Below are positions 33,244 through 44,100 of a stretch of 64,000 nt of DNA, one piece after another. Numbering within the stretch: the stretch's first letter is position 1; each line of letters starts with the position of its first letter. The stretch covers positions 1,146,979,007 to 1,147,043,006 of the forward strand of contig CM062807.1 of the NCBI GenBank assembly GCA_031772625.1. Reading direction: 5' to 3'. Under the pieces are notes generated by a model, which was given only the letters and a program-made list of their open reading frames with translations, was not told where the DNA came from and did not search any database. The translations under genes were made by a program, and so were the position numbers. This stretch comes from Pinus tabuliformis (taxonomy: Eukaryota; Streptophyta; Pinopsida; Pinales; Pinaceae).

Positions 33244-34352
33244 TGTTGCCTCAAAATATAGCAGGTCTTATAGAGGGGATGCTCTACAAGGCAAGCACTA
33301 GACCAAGTGACAACAATGAGGTAATGAACCACTATCACAACAACCACTTAACCCCTGTTCTTTATGGAATTTCACAAATGGGAGGCTTCCCGATATATAG
33401 GTCACCTATGAGAAATATTTAAGTTTAGATAGTTAAGGTGACACGTTAGGTTCTCAGAGGATGGATCAACTTAGGTACAAGGCTCAAGTGATGATAATAG
33501 GACAACTCACATCCCATATAGAAGCCTAATTAGGGCACACTAGGCCTAGGGTTTGAGTAATAACATACAAAATTGAATTCATAAGGTCAAGGTGCCTAGG
33601 AAAAGGTTTCCAACAATGAATATTAACAAGCCAAAGGAATATGAAACCTTCAAAAAGTCCTCAAGTCGAAGCTTGACCAAACTAGGGTTTCTCCTTGGAC
33701 AAAACAGCTAGGGCAAGAGAAATCAAGGTGAAAAATGGATGAATTAGCCTCCAAGGAGGTTCATTGTGAGGCAACCAATTGTATCCAGGATGTTGAATCC
33801 TTCCAAAGCAACAAATTCCTCTCCTAGACCATTTTGCTCCAAGCCCTAATTGAGCCGCTTATCCTTGAGAAGGCCAAATTTAGAGAAAAGACAGAGCGAA
33901 ATCCAATTTATGGACAAGAAATGGTTTGATTACCAAATTGACAAGGCTAATGTCTAGTCCTTGGGTGGATGGAGTGTATGGGTGTTAAAGATTAGCTAAA
34001 TCTTGCAAAGGAGTAAGAATGTTTTGATGCCCTAGCACAAAACCGTATCTATTATTTTTGTGAGGGATCAAAGGCGCTTGGGAGAGCTACGACAAGAGTT
34101 CACCAAGGGGATTACCATTCACCTTCCTTATATTAGTAATGCACATAATGAACATACCTGGATTCTATACAATTTATCTTCAATAATCAATGGTGCAATA
34201 GAAAAACCCTAGATAACCAATTCATTCCATACATTAGACATTAAATAAAAAATTCTTCAATAACAAGACCCACTTATAAGATGAAATGCATGCATAGTCC
34301 AATATTAATCAAATATAACTTTTCCCAAGACAAGAAAGTAGCTCCAACATTA
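33244..34352 (-). repeat. Tat-like 5' LTR, truncated
   Basis: It aligns with 26781-28480 minus the internal duplication. The similarity stops near 34352, before the position of the TATA box and U3. What follows is taken as host intron. Confidence 0.8.
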
Positions 34353-35106
34353 AATCTACTCCATAATTTGAAAGTATCTCGTTTCTCTACTTACCTCCAT
34401 TAGGTTTGTGCCTCGTAATTTTTACCACGTGTTGGTTACAGTAAGCTAATGCAATATTACTTAAATTAGTTATCTGGTTTATAATGTAACATATTCTTGC
34501 TGAAGTTTTCCTTATACTTTGCTTTAGATTCTACCATGTTTACCTACAATGTTATCCTATTCACTATACCCGAAATGCAGAGGGTTGCAATGCCAGCTCT
34601 ATGCTTGACAAGATCTACTTTTTAACGGCTAGTTTGTGCCAATCTTTCTTTTTCGTTTCCCTAGTGAAAAAACTAATTTTTGCTAACTGAAAACTTCTGC
34701 TTCTATTGTTCTCAAGTAAGAAATGGATACATTTGTTTTTGGCATTACCCTGTCTGAAAATTTTAAGGTAAGTGTCAATAAACTTATGGTAAGGAGTCAC
34801 TTAGTACTCTGGACTCATCTGATTCCCAACCTACAACGAAAATAATTTCATGTTCAGATAATACTTTCAAAGTGTCTGGAAAAGGTAATAATAGCAATCC
34901 GTAGTTATTGACCATTGTCTAAAAGAATATTGTCCGCTGATTGTCAACCATTTATAATTTCAAAAACAAAAGGTCGTAGTACTTAGAAACGAATGACAGA
35001 ATGCGTTCTAGATAAATATTAATTTGTTTGTTTAAGACTTAGTTTAGAGTTTGCTTATCTCCTAACTTACATCCTGACATACGTATCTTTTGTTTGCTTT
35101 TAACAG
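34353..35106 (+). other. Host intron sequence upstream of a nuclease exon
   Basis: AT-rich non-coding sequence ending with a polypyrimidine-like tract and TTTTAACAG acceptor at 35106. I searched by eye for the preceding nuclease exon (HQPLHVGF, GGNTI) and did not find it here. Confidence 0.6.
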
Positions 35107-35199
35107 ATATGGGATAGTCTGATCATTGAAACGGCCATGAAAGATTTTTATGATAATGATCTTGAGGTTATGATAAAAGAAGTTCAAAGAAATATTACT
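35107..35199 (+). CDS. Nuclease exon A (zinc-ligand Asp, N-glycosylation site)
   Basis: 31 codons from ATA TGG GAT to ATT ACT, acceptor AACAG and donor GTATGT, phase 0 at both ends. It holds the W-D of the metal site and the NIT sequon. The intron that follows is 173 bp. Confidence 0.9.
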
Positions 35200-38100
35200 G
35201 TATGTGCCACTCCCACATTTGAAAAATGCATTTAACTTGATTTTGACCTCATTTCCTTCCTTCCCATCAGGATCTTTTCACAAGTTTTTCTTGTGCAATT
35301 TTTTATTTTATGGTTTTTGTTTGTACACTGTTAATGTCGTTAAAAATAAAATCCGTCTTGTTTCAAAAACAGGATAGCTGGTCCGGTGAAGTTCCTACAT
35401 GGGAGAAATGTAACGGACATGACCTTGCCTGCCCCAACTTGTAAGTCTTATTATTCTGAAATTTTTGTACATGACCATGCTTACTCCAAATCGTATGTCT
35501 TGAAATTCCAGAATTTATTTTGTAAAAGCAGCAGAGAAATGAAGTGAACAGTTTTGGAAAATCAAGAGAGTATAACAACATTAAACATCTATAAGCTCCA
35601 TTGCAGTGCAGATCTAATGCTGTTCATATCTTATGCCTAGTGAGATGGGCAACGAGACACACTGTCATGAGTTAGAGCTGAACCCTTATGCCTAATTCTC
35701 CGAAACAAATTACACGTTTCTGTTTGAGCAGAGAGTTGTGAATGTTCATAAGAAATGCTTCAATCAGTTTTGTCCCAATAGACATGGATATGTATTCTTT
35801 GAAGCTAATATAAAAATATTTTTCGGAACACTTAGTTAAATACAATCGATATCTAACTGATGGTGCAAAATTAAGCTATTGTGTTTTTAAGACATCAATT
35901 GTTGTAATCATCCTGGTGTCAACTACATCCCTCCATCTAGTCTTAAACATAGACTTATGACTTTGAACTGGCAAGCCTCAAGGTTCAAACTGTTAGCTTT
36001 TTGGGTTGCTCCAAAAGTGTTTACACTATGCTTGGGAATGCTTCATGTGATATGGAGTGCATGGAGTGATGCCTACCCTTGATTGTATTTTAGTGTCCAT
36101 ACAAATTGGAGATAGCTTACTCATGAATTGCTAGACCTGGACTTGATGCTTATGTGGCACACTTCCTTAGGGGTCAGTTTCCTATGTGGCATGCCACATG
36201 GTGGCATTCTTCATGAGGCAAACATGAAGAGTTTTGTTTCTTGCTTAGGAGAAGAACCTATTTGGAGGAGTGTTGGGGCATCTAGGAGGTGGGTGTTGAA
36301 CCCTAGGTGGCATGAGATTGCTTGGTTTCTTACATGAAGGCTTGTGCTTGACTTGAGCACGCTTGGGCTGAGGAGTATTCATGGAGGTGTGGTGAAGTTG
36401 GAGGAGCGCATGACTTGGAGGTAGCATTAGAGCATTGGAGACCTTTAGAGGAGCATTGGGCCCTGTCTTGTGTAGTGCTCACCTTGGGACCCTATTTGAT
36501 GGATGTGAGAGCTAGAGTGATCTTGTATTTTCCGTGTGTACTTATTCTTCAATATACTTTGTACTCTTGTCTAATGCACTAGAGTTCTTGTGTTGATGCA
36601 AGCAATGTGTTAGGAAATTAGGGTTAGGATTTTCTCTAAAAAGACAAGGGAAGCTAGGGTTTGGGAAAAATCCTAGAGAAGCAAAGGGAGCATTAGTTCT
36701 TGTGGTTATTATGAGAGAAGAAGACTAGGGTTTTGTGGCATTGGAAACCCTAGGACTACTTCGAGTGCTTGATGTTGAGAAGATAATGGAAGACTTTTTG
36801 ATTTTTTTGGTAGCCTCGGAAGGTCTTTTACATTGGCTTGGTGTCTTAGCATGTAGAAGATATTTGGTTTCCACTTTAGATGCTTTCTTGGTGGAGCAAG
36901 TGGTTTTATGATTTCTTTCCTAAGGTTAACTTAGGAAAAGTACAATAATTAATTTAATTAATTATTGTGGACTATTAGGCCAAAGTTCTAAGGATAAATA
37001 ATAAGTGACTTAGATAATATCTCAATCGTTGAACTCAAGGAAGGCTTAAGGTTTAATCCTAGCCATTGATCTCAACCCTTGATCTCAAGTGAGGCAGGAG
37101 CTAATTGTGAACATCGGCATCGAGGTAAAATCGGCAAGGGCCTAGAAAACCAAAAAATCGTAAAAGTTGGAGAAATATAGGTAAAAAATCGGCAAACATC
37201 GGCAAAATCAAGATACCATAAAAATATTTTTAAAAATCGGCAAACATCAGCTAGGCCAAAAATCGTGATTTCGAGATAAAATCGGGATGTTATTGAGATG
37301 TTCGCAACACCTCGTTACCAATTTAGCTCAATCTAAAGTTATAAAAGTAAGGTTAAAGAGACGGAGAAGATACACCATACAACATCACAAGATTGAGATA
37401 GGCATCTTAGTGAGGAGGGTGTTATTCTAGAGTGTTGGGTTTGAGGAAGGGGGAAGCAAGGATATCTAGATCTTCCAAGGAGGGCTTTATCAGATGGGTC
37501 AAATCTAGTTTTGTGTGTATTTTTTCTCAGTTGGGCCATTATCCCAGGACAATAGCCTGGTTAGATTGAATCAATTTAATGATGAAGTGATTTCATTGGG
37601 AAAAATTTGTTGTGTTATTGTGATTGAGATTGGTACATTTTGCTTCTGCTGAATTTATTGTGTTAATGAACTTAATTGTGCAATTTATTTGTAGATTTGT
37701 AATCTACTAGGAAGTAAATGTCAGGTATTAGGTTTCCAAGGAAAACTAACATGGTATCAGAGCGTAAACTCTGAGAAAATCAATTTTGGAATCACAGGAA
37801 GGCAGGTTCATACAGGATTGTCAGGACCAGGTTCAACCGTGATCGTATGAGGAAAAAAATTGTTTTAAAGGGACCAAAATCAAATGTACAGTGGTATGGA
37901 CAACACAGGGGTTTGAGTTCGATTTTTTCTTGTATTGTGGCCCATAAAGATAAAAAAATAAGAATAAAAAAGGCGCCAGTGGCCAAGAAATGTGTTAGCC
38001 ACCTAGCCAATCGCAAGATTTGGGTGTTATCAAAAGGATAGCCACCGATTAACCCGTAGTAGCTACCAAGAAAGGAATTGGGGTTGGCTATGGTAGCCGA

Positions 38101-41100
38101 CAGGCCCGCCACCAAGCAAATGTCATGCAAGAGTCTCAGCGGACATGGTCATTGGGTGGAGTGGAGACCAGGCCAAGGGAAACGTTGATAAGCTACAGTG
38201 CAGACAGGTCTAACCGTGAAGAGACAACAATCTAGGACCAACTGTGAGTGAAGCAATGACAGAGTTTGATAGTTCAGCGTCGTAACACTACATTCGAGGC
38301 CGAGAGATTGTGTCGATCGGAACAATGACTGACGTGGGTGAACACTGTGAGGGGCATAGAAAATAGATATACTGACATCACACCATCAAGTAGAAAACAC
38401 AAAAGAATGGGGAGAAGCCTAGGGTAGTTGAGAGAAGATGGCAGCATAGCACTGGCGACTGCAGATGGAGGGGAGGTTGAACCACAATTTTGGCAGGAGT
38501 AAGTACACAAGATTGATGCGAGCACGAAGAGAAGTGTCGTGTGATAGGAAGGGTGATGGCAACAAGTGGATGGATCGGAGCCAACATCGACAAAGGAGAT
38601 GTGAGCATGCAAGGAATAGTGCATACAACCGCCAAAGGTCGCTTGAGTCAATGGAGAGGTGACACAGTCAACGGGGGTTGGAATGCAGAGTGGTTTTGGG
38701 CCAATCGGCTGCAAAGTATAGCAATGGTCATACATAAAAAGGTCAAGCTAGGGCTATGAGTGGGGTTGTCTCAGGTCAAGAAATCCGGGTGTTCGATAAG
38801 AACAACTACCTAAGTTTTAAAGTGGAACTGCACCAAGATACTGTGATCAAGATCTTGAAATTGGCAGGGGTCAACCCTCACAAGGAGAGAGAGAGACCCT
38901 CCTAATCAAGATGTAATACTCGAAATTTTTCAATTAATTTTCTAGTTTCAAGATGGAATCAACCGATCTAAGGTTTGAGGATAGGTTGAATGGTACTTAC
39001 AACTTTAGTCCATGGAAGGAGTGGATAGTGCTAATTCTCAAGGAAAATGGCTTATGGAAGTTTGTATGCACCTAGGTTATAGCTCCTTTAGACACTATAA
39101 CTTTGGAAGCGCACGTCTTGAAAGATGTGAAGACCAGATTTATCATCATGCATGGGATGAAGGATCACGTGATCCCTTGCATATCAAGGATGAATAATGC
39201 ACTACTTTGATGAACCTATATTAGAGTCACATTGGAGTCAAAAAATGGTGTTGAGGGAGAAGTTCAGGAACACCAAGATGACTGAAGCAAACATTGTGGC
39301 ATCATACACCACTAGGATTCAACAAATTTAAGATGAGCTTGGATTTGTTGCGATAGCAATGCCAAATGATGAGGAGCTTGTAATGACAACCCTAAGTGAG
39401 CTCTCAAAACCTTGGGCTACCTTTGTGGCAGGAGTTATAGCATGAGAAAAGCTACTGGATTGGAACAAATGGTGGGATGACTTCACCTAGAAGGAAAACA
39501 AAAGAGTGGGGATGATGAGAGTCTTGGTCTTGCTAGTCGGGCAACGAGGAGCAAAGGTTCAAGTAGTAGGTGTGAGGAGTCAACCTCACAACCTAAGAAG
39601 AAGAAGGACTTGACTAAGGTCAATTGTTTTCCCTATCGTAAGAGAGGACTCTATGCTTCATAATGTCCAAAGAGGAAGAATGGTAGAAAGGGTATGCAAC
39701 CAACTACAGTTGCATTAGCAGTAGCTTAGGAGGAGTTTGCGAGGAAGTTTGAAATTGAGTTCACACTTATTTCCTACCTTAACTCACGTACCTTACTAGT
39801 GGGTGCATGGCTGCTAGATAGTGGAGACACAAGACATATGATAGGAGCACGGGAACAATTGGACATCTTTATTGAGTGGGACTCAGAATGGCATGTTGAG
39901 TTTGGTGATGATGCCAAACATGTAGTTAACAGAGTTGGAACAGTAATATTCCAATAGTTAGGAGAAAATATAGAAATGAAAGATGTGCTATGGGTGCTAG
40001 AACTCAAGTGGAGTTTTCTCTTAGTCTTTATGATGGAGAAGAAAGGGTTTTGTGTAGCATTCTAGGATGGGCAGGCACTGCTAAGACCAAGTGGATTTAG
40101 ATCTGATGAGGGACATATCATAGGAGTTAGAGAAATAAACTTATATAGGCAAAAGGGCTAGCCTATTCAAGAGATGGCAAGAAGAAACAGTGGCAGAGAA
40201 CTAAGAGTGGGAAGCTTCGAAGGTTGAGCAACTCAAAGGGAATCAGTCTTCAAGATAAGGACGGTAAGAGTAGTCAACCGATTCCTCCCAATGTATGAAG
40301 AAGGTCCTTTCGTATGGGATGACCTTACAATATGTTTAGGAGTAGGAGGCTTCTAGGAACTAGGCCAAGGGAGCAAGACTTTGAGAATATTTCCAAACAA
40401 GGTGGGTGTTTCCACACAATTTGGAAGGTGTCCTAGGAGGGGTACCTAGGTGACAACTACTAGACCAAATGACAACAATGGGACAAAGACCCACTATCAC
40501 CTCAGTTAGTGTCCCCTACTCTTTATGGACTTTCACCAATGGGGGGAGTCCTAATATGAAGGAAATCACTTAATGATGGGATCAATGATAAGATATTGAG
40601 TGGTTTCCATGGCCCATTCATGGAGAGGTTCAATTAGGGCTCAATGCCTCAAGAAAAGCTAAAAGGTTGTCCAAGAAAGACCTAATAGGAGAGTCAAGAC
40701 CTAGGGTTTAGGAATGTTCATTAATGATGAGTATATCTATGGTGAGGACCCCTAATATGATGCAAGACATCTCAAGAAGCTTTGAAAGATAACTATATAC
40801 CTTCAAGTAGGCTTTCGCTATTCTTGAGAAACCTAGTTAGGGCTTACACTAGACCTAGGGTTTTCAGGATGATCGTGGGAGAAAATTCCCTCCAAAGAAC
40901 TTCCTAGGTCAAGGTAACGCAGAGGAAAGGGGTTCTTATGATTTATTCAAATGAATACTAGGCTCGTACTATGCTAAAAAAAGCCACCTTGTCAAAGAAG
41001 GACTACTTAGGTTGCCTTTTTAGGGAAACCGCTAGGGCATCAAATATCTTGAGATTCCATCGTGAGAATTGGTTCAAAATTTGAGGTCCTTTAGAGAAAG

Positions 41101-44100
41101 CATCAATGCAGATCCCTATCTAGACAGATTTCAAAAACATTCCCTCCAAAGGATTTTGCAGGGTACTGTACTTAGTCTTCTAGGAAAAGGGGACCAAAAT
41201 TTTGAGAAGAGAAAAAGAAAGGGAAAGGAGAGGGTGATCACCAAATATCTTGGATTAGGTTAGGACATATACATATCTAGGATTTCATAATCAATATCCA
41301 TTAGGTAAGCCCAAGACACAAATATCAATACATTTAAAGTCATACATATAAAAATATTGATTAGGCTAGGGTTTTGATCAGACAGACAAAGATACACCTA
41401 GGGTTTCATTCCTAGGAGCATACTCTTGATATACAAGGGTTTTGCTTATAAACGCTAATTTACCAAAATTTCAAGGTCTAGGAATGCATTAACCTCGAAC
41501 CCTAAAAGACTACTGTTTCCATAACAATACTAAACTCCAAACATGACATTACCATCAAAACCCAATTATCAAAATAATCATATTTTCTAGATTTCATCAG
41601 TAACGCTAAGTAGACTAGGGTTTTCACGTTATCATTGACATACCCTTAGGTTAGGGTTTTACAGAGAACCTTTTAGGGTTCCATAAACATGATGATTTTA
41701 ATGAGGGTAGATTCAATCTAATTATTAATCTCCCAAATAAGAATCTTTCTGATTCAAAAGTCCTAGACATAACATTTGTTAGTAATGTAAAGCTAATTTA
41801 TTATAATGAATGAATATACCTTTATCACTAAGAGAACAAAGCTTATGGTCTAAAACATACATTTAAGTTGTTAGACAAACCTTATAGGACACCAATTCCA
41901 ATAGAACTTCTATCATGCTTTGTCTTGTGAGATATTCTCCATAGCCCTTGAGCATGTCAATAAGTTTTTCCTAAACAAGGAAAATATGAAAATAAATGTT
42001 ATTAGCATCTAATACAAACACATTTAGATAGGAAGAGGAAAACCAAATATAAAAGATAATACAAGGAATAAGATACTTATCTTTGGAAAAATGGTGAGTG
42101 CTCCCTCTTAATCCAATCTCGAGGGATACCTATAACTTTAACAAAACAATTCAAAATTGTTTTTCCAAATAATGTTAAGCCTATAAGTACTAAAAATCAA
42201 AATACAAAGAAAAACAATTAAACAATTCAAAAACTTAGAGTAGAGGGACTTGGTAGTATAAGTCCTTTGTTTTCAATTCTTCGGTCTTGTTCTTCCTTGG
42301 AGATCCTTCTTCGGCAACATTTTCTTGATCCCTGTTTTTCTTTTTATTTCTCAGATTCTTAGGACAATCGCTTCTATAGTGACTCATCTTGTGACAATTG
42401 TAGCATTCAATCTTGGATAGGTCTACCTTCCTTCAAGGCCCTTTAGACTTCTTGAAGGTTCCTTTGTTCTTGTAATGAGAGAAATAGGCATTTGAAATTT
42501 TCTCCTCTTCATTCTCTTTGTTGCTTACTAATGAAATTTTAACTTCTTCTTGACTACATGCATTCCATAATTGTTCGAATGTAGGATTTTCCTTCCAACT
42601 GTTGAGACTTGATGAAAATGCACTCCAAGATGTTGGTAATTTAGAAGTGCAATGATTACAAGTTCCTTTTCAGTTACTATCTCATCTATTTCCTGGAGTT
42701 CATCTCTAATTGTAGCTATCATTACAAAGAAGGATGTGGCAATGTCTTCCATCACCTTTATAGTTCTTAGTTTATTCTTAAGACTTGCAATTTGACAAAG
42801 ATTCTTGATTGTGAATAATTTTGATAAGGCCTCATACATCTCTTGAGCGGAATCTATGTTGGATATATATGGGATGAGGTTATCCTTTATTCCATCCACC
42901 ATTAGGGTCATGGCTAATATCTTTGCTTCTCTGAATTTTGCCTTTTTTGCATCACTTGATTCATTTATAGGCTTCTTTACTTTTCCTTTGACTAGATCCA
43001 AGGCTTTATTCTTCTCGGGGATGAGATCTATCCTATTTTTCCATGCCCTGTAATTGGATGCTCCTAATTTTTTTTCTCCCTTCATTGAGTTAGACATTAT
43101 TCTTGAAGATAGTAGGCTTCACTTCTTATATGATCCTTTTCCTTGATGACCCTTATTCAAATTTCTTAAAACTCCTTATCAATAGATCTTCAGGCTGCCT
43201 TTTTCCTTCTTCTTCACCTTAGCTCTGAAACCATGTTGGAAAATCAGAAAGGCAAAAAGATTTTCATTATGATGATTATTACTTGTGATATTATTGTGTT
43301 ATTAACTTTTTTATTCTTGTGTTATTAACTTTCTTATGTTCTTATTTTATCTTTGTTTCATCAAGCAATTATCAAATACAAAACATGAAGATCAGGGACA
43401 CCAGATGTAGGTGGACGGCCAGGGAAAAACCCCTATCTAAGGAAAACCCAGTCAACAACTCTTCCTTTAACAGTTTCATGAGATGATCCCAGACTCGTTG
43501 ACCTATACACAGACTTCCTCCAATCACCAAGTTAACCCTTTCTTTCTTCTGCAAATGATGACCTTCCAGCAACAACTTCGACCTAGCACTTCGATCTTGT
43601 AGCAACAGAGTTTCGACCTCCCCAACAGAACTTCTACCTAGCACTTCGATCTTGTAGCAACAAAGTTTCGACCTCCCCAACAGAACTTCGACCCAGTAGC
43701 AGAACTTCGACCCAACATCAAAATCCAGAATTTTGACCCCAATAGTAGCCTAGTAATTTTGCACGTGTGAGAGAGATAGCCCAAAAATTCGATCGTGTCT
43801 TTCCCTGCAATTCTCCTCCTCCTTCTGCAACTTCACACTTTTTCTGCTTCACCTTCTTGTGTATCGAACTTGTGTGTGAGATGCTCCAAATGAATCAAAC
43901 TACACTTCTATATATAGCCTTTTCTAGAGTTCGAATTACCCTCATATAGGACAACTTGATCAAGTGAGGGCCGACTTGGTGTGGAGGTGAAAAATTACGT
44001 ATTTGACTCAATAATAATTCTTTTTACATGATTCAAAAGCACAAGAAGGGTCTCATTAAATGGACAATAACTCTCATGCCGTAATATAAAACCTAGAAGT

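Larger units (their letters stand above)
26781..34352 (-). mobile_element. Deleted Tat-like element (gag, protease, integrase tail)
   Basis: Related LTR sequences lie at 26781-30467 and 33244-34352, both starting TGTTGCCTC in + coordinates, with a decayed Tat/Athila-style primer site next to the right one. Between them, on the - strand, are gag, protease and a short integrase C-terminal piece. RT, RNase H and the integrase core are missing, so an internal deletion of several kb is inferred. The right (5') LTR lacks its U3 part. Confidence 0.82.

Noticed and set aside
36000..36590. Possible additional LTR immediately left of the intronic Copia element
   Set aside because: The composition and a TATT-x-TTC-x-ATATACTTTGT word look like LTR R/U5, but no partner copy or TG/CA ends with a target duplication were found.
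38274..38735. Open stretch of 153 codons on the - strand in the Copia leader
   Set aside because: No motif; Cys- and Ser-rich translation is composition-driven, with overlapping open frames of similar length on both strands.
42095..42110. Possible 3' end of the Copia relic (pyrimidine tract)
   Set aside because: It resembles a polypurine tract on the - strand, but no LTR of the 43234-44267 family adjoins it, so the element's left boundary could not be fixed.
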